A DNA stretch of 64,000 nucleotides from NCBI RefSeq assembly GCF_003945595.2, contig NW_024104284.1, forward strand, positions 1,921,377 to 1,985,376. The letters are read 5' to 3'. The stretch is from Pipra filicauda (lineage: Eukaryota > Chordata > Aves > Passeriformes > Pipridae). This document shows positions 50,901 to 63,276 of the stretch, piece by piece. Below the pieces are notes generated by a model that made no database searches, was not told the origin of the DNA, and was given only the letters and a program-made list of their open reading frames with translations. Each line of letters opens with the position of its first letter. Position 1 is the first letter of the stretch. The position numbers and the translations under genes were made by a program.

Positions 50901-53900
50901 ACAGCAGGTGTAAGAAGTGCAATCCAGGAACATTTCATTCATCATGAATTGATATGCAGCAAATTATGCAAAATTACACAAGTATATTTTTCTGGTTTTC
51001 TAAAACTTTGAAGACATTTCAGACATATTACCCATTCACCACAGTAAGGGGAGAATGTGTTTGAGTTCTGGAGTCAGTCTCCAATTTCAGCTTTGTGATT
51101 TCAAAACAACTTAAGGAGTCTTAGGAAGAAGTGACTCCCCTGTGCACCTGAAAGGGGTCTGATTCCTCATATCACTGGAAAATAAAGAATGTTCAGGGAG
51201 ATAGTTTTGCAATTAATCTATTTTTATATTTTTTATGAAAATCAGAATCCTGAATCAAAGTTTTAATTCCTTTTCAATGATGAAACCAAATGCACATATT
51301 TAAAAAATGTTCACAGAGTAATTAGAACAGTTTTTGAGTAATAGTCACATTAATTCAAATCTGGGTGGGATGGGGGCAATAATATATCGCACAAACTGCA
51401 AAGGAAGTTCCTACAGGAAAGCTGTTTACAGGGGAAGCATACAGTGTAATGTAAAGAATGTAACATGGTGTAGGAAGTTTTTGCACTACAGAATTTATAT
51501 GAAATACACTTTTTTAAATGAAAACACAAAAGGCCTTTTAATGCTACATTGTATAGAACATAGGAGCCTCTGTGCTAACGCAGCAATCTGATGCACTGTG
51601 TCCTCACTTCACAATTGGTCTCAAAATTCAAACATTATTCATTTTAGAGAGGTGATATCTGATCTAATACTAGAGCAACTGACTTGAAGAGCTTTTTAGC
51701 ACACTATTACATAACCCAAACTCTGTATAGACAGTTGTATTTTCACCTGTAACATTCATAAATCAAATTGACAGTTGGATTCTGGAGTCATTTCCTAACA
51801 GGTAACACCTGGCAACATATTTGTATTCCTTGGAAAACAAGTTCTTTTAAAAGCAGACCTCTTCCCCTACATTTTGACTGAGCTTCTGTTTCCTTCAAGG
51901 TTTACCTTCAAATTATTTAATTAACTCCTTCAACCTCTAAACCACAGTCCAGTACAAAACCAGTTGTTTTTTTTGAAGCCCTATTGCAAATATATTCAGA
52001 CTAGTAAAAATATCCAGGGCTTACCTAACTGGCTTTTTCATTCAAATAGCTTTTGAATCACTTGGATAGAAAATAAATCTTAATATTTTGATCATGCAAA
52101 AAATATTTTAAAAGCAAAAAAATGCAATATGCCTTTTTCTTTCAAAGTAGCCAGCACAGATTGACCAAGAAATGCAAACACAGCAAAGGGGCAAGAAGGG
52201 CTGGAAACTGTAAGTAAACAAGACATATTTTAGTAAACTATGTAAAAAAAGAGATATAATAAATCATATATACAATACTTCTTGTTCACACTTAATGAGG
52301 AAGAATGTCAGTAGCAAAAGATTTAATTCCAGTCCAACTCCATCTTAATTTTTATCCTGGAACCAACAGGTCTCTACTGAGGTTTTCAGTGATGCTATTA
52401 CCCACTCGCCTGCCACATGAACATCCGATGTGTAATCATTTTTCAGACTTTCCTGAAAAAGAAGTTACTATGTATTGCTATCTTTGTTGATCTTTGGATC
52501 TCTTCCCATTGCCATCCAAATACCAATCTTCTCTTCTTCTTGGGAGCAGTCAGAAGGCAACGCACCCAAGAAGATGATAAGTGTGTCTTGTCAGGAAAGT
52601 GTTTTGGTAGTCTGGTGCAAATAGCCAGATGAACTCTGTTGCATTTGAACCAAGGAACAAGAACTGATTGTCACTTCTTCCTGTTATTGTTCTAGCCATA
52701 CCAGTCCTCCAGTGTCCCCCACAGTGTCCCCATGCTCCATGCAAGATGTTTCAGTGTTCTTGCAAGAACTTTTGTAAAAGCACTTGACTGGTAAGTGCTA
52801 TTAAGAAAGCCATTCGTCTAAGTGTGAACATTTGTCTCTTGTCCAATCTGTTTTTACTACTTAGCGGTGCTCAGTTTAAACTCCAGCTGAAATGCTTTCT
52901 AGAACAGATCAGGTGTTCTGGGAACCAAATCCTTTGCAGGTCCTCTATCAGTTTCCTTACCAAAGAAGGGTTAGGTGACTGACAGGCAAAAATGAGAGAC
53001 ATGTTTTCATCATGTGATGTTTTCTTGTTCAGTGGTCATACGCCACAGGACAGCTGCAGGTGAGGTAATGTACTTGTCTTTGTATTTATTTTGTGGCAGG
53101 TTTAAGCACTATTTTTTGAAAATGTTGTGTTATGATATTTAGGAAGTATTACCCTTTAGTACAATGGAGATTTCTTCCAAAACAGCAGTGATACCTTATA
53201 GTCCTACATTATTATTGATTACTATTGAATTTTCTTTTATGACACCTAACACAGATCCAGATGAATGCCATTGTGGAACAAGGAAGTAGCAGACAAATAT
53301 TAGTGCTCTTTTTACTTAAAAGTAGCTAAAGAACATGGTATTAGCTAACATTTAATCCAAAAGAAGATAAGATTATCCTAATTAAACCTATCAACAGAAT
53401 GGGGACCTGTCATTACCTTAGACATTGACTGTAGTCCTGTGATTAATGTAAACCCTGAATCTAAGAGCAGTCTCTGTAATTAATTTCATTAGGGTAATTT
53501 TTTAACTCAAATAACTATTTAAATACATATTCAGCATCAGCAGGAGTGATGTACACTTCTAAACCTGGAATTCTATGGCTATGTTTACACTGGCATCTTA
53601 GTGGAAATCAAGAGAGCTCTCCTGACATGAATCTCTCAGCTATCCCTGCTTTTCATGCTTTGGTTCACATCACAGAGCAATCCTGGACCGTGCAAACTGA
53701 ATTACTTTTAGATGAAGCTGAACCAGAAAACTTCTTCCATGAGGGCATCTGCTGTGCTGCAGCCAGGATGAAGCATTCAGGCCCTGGCACCAGATGAGAG
53801 CTAGTCCAAAACTGTACCCTAGAACATGTAGTATAGATTGTCAGCACAAACTCTTTTCCTCAACAAATCTGCTTGTATTGTACTACTTGCTAATGTAGAC

Positions 53901-56900
53901 ATAGACTATTTCACCCATGGTTACTATCTCCAGTCCATGTAGTCTTGACTAAATCCCTTATTCAAGCAGATTTTGTTATTGTCGTCAGTAGTATTGCATA
54001 AAAAGAGCAATATATAGCCAAAGTTGAAATTGTCGCCGGTGTGTTCTCCAGCTTAGGGTAGGTGAAATCATTCAAACAATACATTCTTGATAACCTTTGG
54101 ATAGTTGAGGTTTGTAGTTTGGACCAAACTCGTACGTACTGCATAGTTCTACAGTCACTTTAGTGTAAAGTTGGTGTTATATTTGATGAAGACAGTACAG
54201 ACAACACTAGACTGACTTACTCCAGAATCAGTGGAATGATTAAACTGACTGCAAGTAGCCCTATTTCACTTAACAGTAACTCTTACTTTATATGGTATGA
54301 ATAAAAGCAAGCGGCCACACAGTGATGGAGGATCAGAAGCCCAACTTGAGTATTTTGTGCCTATCTACTATGTCTAGATATCTTTCCATTTGGATCACAG
54401 TTTAAATTTATTTAAATTGAGGAACTAGTAGGGTTTTGATTGTGTGCTGAGTTGCTCTGATGTCTAGGACATACCTCGTAAAAAGTAATGCAAGAAACAA
54501 ATAGCCTATTCCTTTTCTTACCTTTTTTAATGATTTCAAGGTGAAGGACATAAGCTTTAGTGATATTTTTGCTCTAAGTTTTGCTCAGATAGCATCTCTC
54601 AGTGGAGGTTCAGAATACAAAACACTTATGCCTGTTCTTGAAGTCCTTAAGCAGAATGCCAGTGGGAATTCTGCCTGTATAAAACTGAAGGATGGAGCAA
54701 TATATTATAGCATTAGGTAAAAGGAACAGTTTGTAACATGTTATAAAGTGGGGGGGAGAAAAAACAAACCACTTTTGGGGACAATCATGGGTACTTCTGC
54801 TAGGATGCAGAGTTCTGGATTTATACCTCTAAATTTTTAGAGTTCTGAAGAGTTTTACCTATATAACTCTTTCAAAAGTCAAAGAAGCCATGCTGATAAG
54901 ATGAAACATGGAGGGATTAGTGTACAAAGAAGCTGAGCATTGAATACATAGCCTATTGCTTTAAGATCACTGTAAATATCAACTAAAAATGTGTACTAAT
55001 TCATGTTTATACATTATTACTGTGTTAGTTTCATAGATACGGTAGCATGACTATTATTAGTTTTATTGAATTTAATGAACTTTACTTTGTATTCCTCTGT
55101 GAATGCTCTGAATGCTGCAAACAAAAAAAGCACAACAGTATTTTTTCAAGTTCTCTTGGGGCGTAGTAGTGTCTTCACTATTGTTCAGTTTTACAGATTT
55201 AGCAACATTTCATCATAAATTGCTATGTTATTAACATGTCTTTCTTTAAAAGTACTGTCACTAGGAGATAAAAGCATATGTGATAAGTCTTGTCTAATCT
55301 CATTCATCTGCCTTTACAAAATGCCCCAGACATTTTGTGGGAGAATATGCTGCTTTTGCTTCATGCGTTGTTTGTATTTGGGGGTGGGGCAGGGGAATAA
55401 TAGGGCATTTTGCAATGGTAATTGCATCAAACATGCTTTTTTCATTATTATTGTATTTGTTAGAAACATTTTGATTTAGTTTCTTTCTGTAGATAAGACT
55501 TTGGCAATAGCTTTATTTTTTCAACTAACCATTTGATTTCACTAGACTAATAACTTCTCACATTTAGTGATATTCGTATCAATGTCTCCATATCAGCTGC
55601 ATTTTAACTTCATAAGAAAGGAAATGTGATTATTATTTTTGTCATAATAGATTTTGCTGATCAACTAAATATTTCTGCACCAATCTACATATTAATATGC
55701 ATGTTGTAGTCTGTACAATTGTTCAACATCAAAATATCTGTTTAATTTATGTCAATTGTCTGTAAAATAAATGCATTGTTCTCCATTTCAGTCTGATAGA
55801 ACAAGCAGGATAGTAAATAAATGTGTAAATGAATCATCTGTGTCTCATTTCAGTTCTCGTCATGAAACCACTTTACATTGAACATTGCATATATACCAAA
55901 ATAATAACCCATAGTGTCTTCAGATTTCATTACTTAACATTATGAAAGGATCTCTGGCAGATAATATGTACAGAATTAAATCACTTGGCTATGCAAATAA
56001 AGTCAGAATCCATTTTTTTTAATTAAATGCAATGCTTCTAAGCCTTCTTTTCCTCTCTGTTCGGAATCACTGCTAATTATTACTTGCTCTGTCATAGATA
56101 CAAAACCTCAAGTGACTTTACAAGGGTGACTAAACAGGATGGAAAGCAGAAGCATGGAAATATTTAGTAGTGTTTTTTTGGCCAGTCAAACCTAGGTACC
56201 TCAGCCTAACATTCAGACATAGTGGATAAACAAATAAGGAACAACCTAGCTTAGACCCCATCACCTTCTTGCCTAAAGTGGACCAATTTTGAAATAGGCC
56301 AAAATCTGTAAGAGAAAATTTAAGTTGTAGTGGTGGTTATTTTACTCATTTGAATCGGGGAAATAACTGTTTTGGGGGTTTTTTTACAGGCTAAGTTTTA
56401 CATCAAATCCACTTATAATAGAGCCACTCTACTATTCAGAAAATAAGGAATATGATTTTCTCACCTTCAAATTAGAAAGCTATTTTTTAAGTTTCTACAT
56501 CTGAAGAGTATTACAGTGAAATAAAAATGGAAGTCCAAACTCATCCCTTTGGTGACCATGCTGATAATAGTTTCTGTGTGAGAGCACTGAGACACACTTT
56601 AGTTTCACAACCTCACTGTGCTACACATCTCTTAATACACTATTCATTGCGCGGCAGAACTTCTCCCATTTCAGCTTTTAATCTAAGGTTTCCCTCTATG
56701 AATGTGCAGCACTGAACATAAATCTAAATTTGTTCCATCTTCCCGTTCTACCTCAAACACATTCCCAACCTCCTCTTTCCTTAAAAACAAAACCCACGTC
56801 CTTCCTATTGCTTCTCCCTGTCTCTTCTTCTTGGCATTGATCTGTAAAATTACATTCTAAGGAAAATACTTGGGGGGTTATATATTGTTCAATAACCAAG

Positions 56901-57833
56901 CAGCCTGCAGCCCACATATCTAATGATGGTACCCAAAAGTACTTGCAAATCTGCAGTTCTACATCCATATTCCGGCTGCCATATGGTTCTGTCCTGCAGC
57001 AAATGTCGGCCTTGTATATGTCCCCTGACCCTCCAGATTTTGACTGCACAGAAAGGTCACATAGGAGAAAAAAAGTGGTAGCATTTTCTAAAAAACACTG
57101 AGTCTGGTCAGTCAAGGGACCGAGATACACCACTGTAGTTCTCTTTTCTTTCTTGGGGAGCACGTTTCAAACAAATGTCTAGCACCCCACCATCTCATCC
57201 CAGCTCCAAAGTGGCCTAAGAAAGGAACTGACTCAGTGCTAGCAAGGAAATAAAGTACAGAAAATCTCCACTATTTTATTGGTGCAATCTGACCTATGGC
57301 TGAACACAAGTACAGCTAGAAAGCAAGGAAACTGTTTTATGGTAACCCACAAATGTGATATGTGGTTGGGATTAGGTCCTAAAGAAAGAAATATTCTTGG
57401 CAGACCAGGAACAGAGCAGGTCAATAGAGATCATACTGACAAAGTACTGAGATTGCAGTAGATTAGCATAAAAGTATTCTTCCCTAATCTATTCAGAGAA
57501 AAAAAAAATCTCTAGATACAAATACTAGGGAAGGAAATAACCGCAATACTCAAGATATAATATTAAACCTTAATTTACTGTATAGGCTTAAATCATGTTT
57601 CTGTTGACTCTGAATGCAAATTTTCATTGAGTGTAGAAAAGAAACTATATCAAAAGTTGAGTAAACTTGGTTCAGACCACTTTTTGTCTCCAGAAACCCA
57701 TGGCCATTCTTCTATCTCAAAGAAGATTCATGTAAATAAGCAGGCACTTTTCAATATTTCAACACTGTTTTCTCCTCAGTCATACACTGAAGTGATACCA
57801 GAACTGCAAAATGTAAAGTCCTTTTCATTTCAT
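47956..57833. other. KCNB2 distal 3' UTR or downstream intergenic DNA
   Basis: No further coding exon, RNA gene or transposon is recognised. Further AATAAA signals occur at 48571-48576, 49029-49034 and 49252-49257, and a Pumilio-type TGTAAATA at 48143-48150. These would matter only if the UTR is long. Open frames are short and without family motifs. The longest, at 56753-57163 on the minus strand, is discussed among the rejected items. Confidence 0.5.
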
Positions 57834-57845
57834 CAGTATATGATG
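57834..57845 (+). repeat. Target-site duplication, left copy
   Basis: CAGTATATGATG, identical to 58178-58189. The pair exactly brackets the SINE and shows that the insertion arose by target-primed reverse transcription. Confidence 0.93.
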
Positions 57846-57862
57846 TAGTCAGTCATGGCCAG

Positions 57863-57878
57863 TCTTCGCGAACGAAGA
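57863..57878 (-). other. SINE 3' hairpin with UUCG loop
   Basis: In the SINE RNA sense the sequence TCTTCG-TTCG-CGAAGA forms a 6-bp stem with a UUCG tetraloop, 17 nt from the element's 3' end. Such terminal hairpins in SINEs are often the recognition site for the partner LINE reverse transcriptase. That role is inferred here. Confidence 0.7.
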
Positions 57879-58100
57879 TTTGGGAAAGGTCATTACCCTT
57901 CGAGCCCGCGCAGTGGATTTTTTAGGTGAGACACAGTGTGCACTGAACTGAGCCCACCCTTTAATCCTGAGGTTCATCTGCCAGGGCCGAGAGAGTTTGG
58001 ACGGTGGCAGCGAGGTCCTCAGGACGTAGGTTTGTTTAGAGTGACCTTCTCTTAGATGGATGGCCTTACAGGGCTGACGAGTTCCATCTGCCTGGAGAAG

Positions 58101-58172
58101 TTCCCTGACCGGGAATCGAACCTGGGCTGTGGCGGTGAGAGCGCCACATCCTAACCACTAGACCACCAGGGA
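58101..58172 (-). promoter_or_regulatory. tRNA-Glu(CTC)-derived SINE head with Pol III promoter
   Basis: The minus strand reads TCCCTGGTGGTCTAGTGG at its start and GGTTCGATTCCCGGTCAGGG near its end, almost identical to a vertebrate tRNA-Glu. The acceptor stem pairs fully (one G-U). The anticodon stem TGGCG/CGCCA is intact around a CTCTCAC loop with anticodon CTC. The T stem has one A-C mismatch. A box (TGGTCTAGTGG) and B box (GGTTCGATTCC) are intact. The sequence continues into the SINE body without a T-run terminator, so this is the SINE promoter and not an independent tRNA gene, although a tRNA finder would probably flag it. Confidence 0.88.
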
Positions 58173-58177
58173 ATCCC

Positions 58178-58189
58178 CAGTATATGATG
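58178..58189 (+). repeat. Target-site duplication, right copy
   Basis: CAGTATATGATG, identical to 57834-57845 and directly adjoining the 5' end of the minus-strand SINE. Confidence 0.93.
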
Positions 58190-61179
58190 AAAACACTAAT
58201 AAAAATCATAACTGCATCTTGCAAGAAACACAGAAGTTTTGACTTATATTTTTTGTTCTGCACTAGAACAAAAAATGGGAACTTAGACATTGTCACTGAA
58301 AACCCATAGGGCACACATCAATATCTCAATTAATGACCTTCCTTCAAGGGCTTACCTGTCTGTTGGCTAACTTGGCTGAAAACTACAAACACTTTGGCTT
58401 AATGAGGATTTTATCTGGGACTAGTAGCTACAGGTGAGCTAAGAGGAAGTTGAATGTGTATTTTCCTCTCTATAATGAAGACACAGCCAGAAGACCAGAG
58501 AGACAGAAATATTTGTTAATCACTAATATCCCTTCAAATGCATTAAATTGTATCTTAAAAAGCATTTAATAATGTCAAGCTACTATAACTATAAAGTAAA
58601 TTTTGTTTTAAGAAAGTAAAGACATATCAAGCATACAGCACCAGAAGGAATACATTTTTAAGTTATTATAAATAAGTATGATTTGTTTTGGCGTTTCTCA
58701 CCCTTCATACTCATGTTTTCTATAGATTATCATCTTTCCCACACTGGAAATCAGCACAGGAACAATTTTTTGCTAATCTCTACTAAATTAGCATTTAGGT
58801 ATTCCTACTGTAAAACATTCAGATTGAATTATTTTATCATTCATGTTATTAAACTACTAATGAAACTATTGTTATATTTTGCAGAAGAAATCTATTTTTA
58901 TGATTGTCTCTCTTATGTTGCAGTTTTCAAGTAGCAATTTGCCATTATTTTTCAAAATCTCTTCCCAGGTCAATTTGTTTCCACTAGATGGCAACAGATG
59001 AGCTGTCAACTGTGAAGTATCAGTACATTATCTATATCCATGCTATTGAAGTTAAAAAAGCTTCTTAAGATATTTTTGCAATTTAGTGCATTCATTATGG
59101 CAAAAGTTTAAAGCGAATTTCACTCCGATTAGACTCTGGACAATCCACAGTTAAAAGAGCTATTATGAATCCCCCAACTGCAGGAAATGTTTTGACCTTA
59201 TTAAACACTAGGGCATTCAATGACAAAACACAGATCCATAAAGAAGTATAATTCATTTGCTCAGCCACTCAAGGAACAATCTGTATTTACCACCTTTTCC
59301 ACTGTAATTCCTTACCAGTTTTGGTTTGATGATTTCATTAAAATATATAAAAAGCCAGCATAGTTGTACCATTCTTGGAAAGGAACTGAGTTTTCAGTTC
59401 TCCAATCCCTTACCAGGATGCTATATGACAGAAACATCTTATACCTGTGACTCATCTTCCAGTGGCAAGTCTGCTGACCACCTGAGCAAGTGACTCCTCA
59501 TACATATACATACAAACACCCCCCCACACACAGAGCACATATGGAACCTGGCACTGTCTTAGCACCGTAGCCTGCAAACCAAAACTCTGCAATACTTTGC
59601 AATATGTGCTATGATACAGCTACAATCTAGACAGACTTCTCAGTTCACCAAGGCACAGCAGAAAGATCTCACAGTTCCCAGAGCCCTCATTCACAGTTGA
59701 ACGAAAATAAGTCATTTACTAGGACATCATTTTCCATGCACAGAGAAAATTGGAAGTGTTAACACGTGCACTTCACTTTAATTGCTATGAAGCTTATATA
59801 CCTGGCACTAAATTAAAACATACCTAGACTAGAATAATTTCATTCTGGCATGAACAGTTACATCTCCAAAACAAGGATTTTCTTATAGCAGCAACAGTAC
59901 AACTGCTGCTTTAATTATTACCCACTCTTGCTTGCCTGACCACCCTGCTCATCAGGAGCACATAAGCAAACCCTGTTTAGTAACTTTGAGCAAGTTTCAC
60001 AAGTATGTTTCTTGGGGAGGACAAAGTAAGATTCCCAGTAATCTAAAGAAATAAAGACCTTGGTACATATAGAAAGAAAATTAATGTTATAGTGTGAAAT
60101 AATAACAGAAAAGGGTAGCTTCTGTTTTTCATATCTGAGCCCTCATTCTCAGCCAAGAAAATTAATAAAGAAGAAACAAATTTAGCAGGCACCACTGCAT
60201 AAATATGCCACTACCTCTGCTTTCTGTGAGTAAAGTTTCATTTCAGTATTTCCCCACAGTTAACAATGAAATTGATTTTTGGATAATCAGCATGTTTTGT
60301 TCTCCTTGCAATTTCTAGTCATGACTTTTGCAGAATTAAAACACAGGGACTGTCAGCAATATATCCAGAGCTCTGAATGAATAAAACTGTAATTTCAGGA
60401 GTGTACTAATACTGCAAATTAATTTTACATTCATTGTGATGTCTGATCAAGGCAAACTACTTTCTTATTATGCATATGTTCAGAGGTATTGTCTATTACA
60501 AGAGCTATTTAAAACAGTGTTAGAAATCTAATGAAGTCTACCAACCTCCCATTTTTAAACAACAGTTGGATTGGTAACAGCATCAGATTTAGTTTCACCC
60601 ATTCAACTGAATCTCAAATTTTCTGGTATTCACTACAACTCGTCTTCTCTGACACTTCTACAGAAATACAATTAAGTATGTCTCTCTTTAATATTATCAC
60701 AGTATTTAAAGTTGTTGCAAGTTCATCTTTTTCTTCCAGTTTGCTAAACACATACAGTGTTCAGCTAACCAGCAGAGCCAGACAATCATATTTTTAAGAT
60801 CTTATTTTCACACTGGGAACAGTTGCAAAGCTGTTAGTTCCTAGTGCCTGGCAAACTTAAGCAAACACATAAATAAATTATTACTTCTAAACAAGCAAAG
60901 TTTCTGAGAGGTCTCTAATGACCATTTCATGGAAATATAGTTACCTAAGATGAAACTGTGTATCTCAGGTATAATTCCACAGAAAATTGTGCCAAATGTT
61001 AGTCATTACTCAGTATACCAAAGATATCGGTACCTGGCCAGTAACTCAGGGACAATTTCTGTATATCTTTATCAGGCAATCTTCATTCATATAAAAGGCA
61101 ATCCATAAACATAGTTTAAATCCATTAAAGCATGTGAACACTATGGATTTACTTAATTGACTTAAATGCCTTGATTGAT
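58190..61179. other. Intergenic AT-rich DNA, no gene seen
   Basis: No exon, RNA gene or transposon is recognised. A short C/CA-rich run lies at about 59516-59532. Confidence 0.5.
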
Positions 61180-61600
61180 CAGAGGGCTGGAGCACCTCTC
61201 CTATGAAGACAGGCAGAGAGAGTTGGGGTTACTCAACTGGGAGAAGAGAAGGCTCTAAGGACACCTTATAGTAGCCATCAAGTATCTAAAGTGGCCTGCA
61301 AGAGAACTGGAGAGAGACTTTTCTCAAGGGCATGTAGTGATAGGACAAGGGGAAGTGGCCTTAAGCTGAAGGAGGGTAGTGTTAGATAAGCTATGAGGAA
61401 GAAATTCTTTATGGTATGGTGAGGCACTGGCACAGGTTGCCCAAAGAAGTTACGGATGCCCCATCCCTGGAAGTGTTCAAGACCATGGTGGATGGGGCTT
61501 TGAGCAACCTGGTCTAGTCAAAGGTGTTGCTGCTAACGGCAGGAGGGTTGGAACTAGATGATTGTTAAGGTCTCTTCCAACCAAAGCTGTTCTATGATCA
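61180..61600 (+). mobile_element. CR1 LINE 3' fragment, + strand
   Basis: The sequence runs GAGGGCTGGAGCACCTCTCC, GAGAGAGTTGGGGTTACTCA, GTGATAGGACAAGGGGAAGT, TTGCCCAAAGAAGTTACGGA and GTTGGAACTAGATGATTGTT, ending near TTCTATGATCATAG. This is the standard order at the CR1 3' end (end of ORF2 and 3' UTR). The copy is 5'-truncated and diverged, and not mobile. Confidence 0.94.
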
Positions 61601-62312
61601 TAGCCAAGGATAATTGCATATAACTTCATTAGAAATTTTGCATAAGGGCTATAAGAGCATGTCCCTGGTTAAAATAAGAGACGTAGTAAAGTCAAAATGT
61701 GAGAAGTATTTGCTTCAGTCAGTCCTATACAGCATGCCAACTTACCATTCTGCTTGCTAAGGGGAGTCTCAAGCACTGTGGCAAAACACTGGTTTGACAT
61801 TCAGGGATGTGAATGTGCCAATGGGCACGTCTGGTGATAATGTAGCAGCTGCATTGTCTTTGACTAGAGTCTCATATGTAGTTCTTCAGCTGGGACAGAA
61901 TAAAATACCTATCAATTCCTTTTCTGTGTGTGAATTAATCTCAGCAAAGGGGAGGAGGCCCTGCTGAGCTCATTATACTGAATACTGTAATACATTTGTC
62001 TCTAAAACTGCATTACATTAACTGAGAATAATGCAGCTTTTATTCTTTCATACGTATATTAGCTTAATGAGCCATTAAAATGTCTAGTATTTAAAGCATA
62101 CAATGAGATCTATAGTTTAAGCTTCAGAAATCATCCAGATATCTTACAAGTGCTAACAGTACTCTCAACGGGAGAAATTTATCCTTTCATTTATTTTTAA
62201 ATTCCCCTTTCATTTTATTCCATAAAATGTGTTTATTTAAAGGAAAGCAGTCTAAATCTTTAATACTTAATCAAGTAATCTAAGTTAGGAAGGCAAAATG
62301 GGAACATATATG

Positions 62313-62338
62313 TTGGACCTGCTTCTGAGCAGGTCCAA
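62313..62338. repeat. Perfect hairpin, 11-bp stem, 4-nt loop
   Basis: TTGGACCTGCT (62313-62323) and AGCAGGTCCAA (62328-62338) are exact reverse complements around TCTG. The stem is GC-containing and would be stable in RNA. Function unknown. Confidence 0.85.
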
Positions 62339-62910
62339 GGAAATTACACTCATTTTCTCTTTCACTTTCTGTAGTTAATTAATCAGAAAATTCTTCCTTT
62401 CCCACTGAGCAGAGTTCCATAAGGAAATTTGTCCCCTTGGAAGCAAAAATATCCATCCACAAAGGGGCCACATGCTTTGGCAGTGACCTCCAGATCTCCC
62501 AAACAGGCTGTTGACATACAAAAATGTTGGGTTTAGACCTCACTGTGGGAATTCCCCAGCACCAGCGTGGCCTGTGACTGTTACAAGGGAGTCATTGGTT
62601 CAGCCTTGCCACTTTTGCCTGCAAAGTCAAAACAACAGCAGATGCATACCCAGACAATCAAGGAAAGACAGAACGTGGTTGCAGAGCTATAACTATTTGC
62701 TATTGCAGACCAGCCTTACCCACTGTATTTTTCTCCTCTCAGAAATTTACTGCATCTAATTACTTCTGTGTGATTGCCTCAGGAACAACACCCATAAATC
62801 TGTGAAACGTCTACATGGTATTATCCTTGCATAATCTTGGCATACTCATAAGTAAAATCCTTCACCAAATGGAAAGTTACTGTCAGTAATTTGATTTTCC
62901 AAGATCCATT

Positions 62911-62939
62911 CTTTTAGACACTATTCTAGTGTCTAAAAG
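62911..62939. repeat. Perfect hairpin, 13-bp stem, 3-nt loop
   Basis: CTTTTAGACACTA (62911-62923) and TAGTGTCTAAAAG (62927-62939) are exact reverse complements around TTC. Function unknown. Confidence 0.88.
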
Positions 62940-63276
62940 TCTGTCTTGTATTTCTATATATGATGAATAATTTCAGTAATATTATTTTAAAAGAACTTTC
63001 AAGACTCTGTTTCTTTGATTTTTCCATCATTCCATATCACATAATAATTACCATTGAACTAATTTCATAAGGTATATTATAGCAGAGCAGCATTTTTAGC
63101 TGATTAAACATGTATCAAGAGTATTAAACAATCTCCTTCACCTTTGTTCCAAAGTAACTGCATATAACCACTATTATAATTAAATGTATGTTTCACGGTG
63201 TGAGAATTTTAATATATCTCATTCTAAAGTCTACCGGTTCAGTTTGTCTCCTGGCTCAGCACTGCTTGTAAGATTT

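Larger units (their letters stand above)
57846..58177 (-). mobile_element. tRNA-Glu-headed SINE with RTE-like tail, complete
   Basis: This 332-bp insertion is bracketed by perfect 12-bp direct repeats. Read on the minus strand it starts with GGGAT, then a 72-nt tRNA-Glu(CTC)-like head (58172 down to 58101). A body of about 255 bp without a recognised family name follows, much richer in CpG than the flanks. Near the 3' end is a 6-bp stem with a UUCG loop (57863-57878). The terminus reads GGCCATGACTGACTA, with GACT-like repetition and no poly(A). From memory, CGCGAAGA...CATGACTGA resembles the 3' ends of RTE/BovB LINEs, so an RTE-type reverse transcriptase is the likely mobiliser; CR1 would end in ATTCTATG repeats. 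The intact duplication and high CpG content suggest a fairly young insertion. It does not encode protein. Confidence 0.9.

Noticed and set aside
56753..57163. 136-codon minus-strand frame containing LDMWAAGC, resembling the DMWAAGC motif of MAP/CDK-type kinases
   Set aside because: Only this short motif fits. The surrounding residues do not follow kinase subdomain order, and no APE, HRD or DFG-like motif is visible. Probably coincidence; a protein search finding extended kinase identity would overturn this and suggest a processed pseudogene.
58101..58172. Independent functional tRNA-Glu gene on the minus strand
   Set aside because: It lies at the 5' end of a larger insertion bracketed by target-site duplications, continues into the SINE body and has no T-run terminator directly after it.
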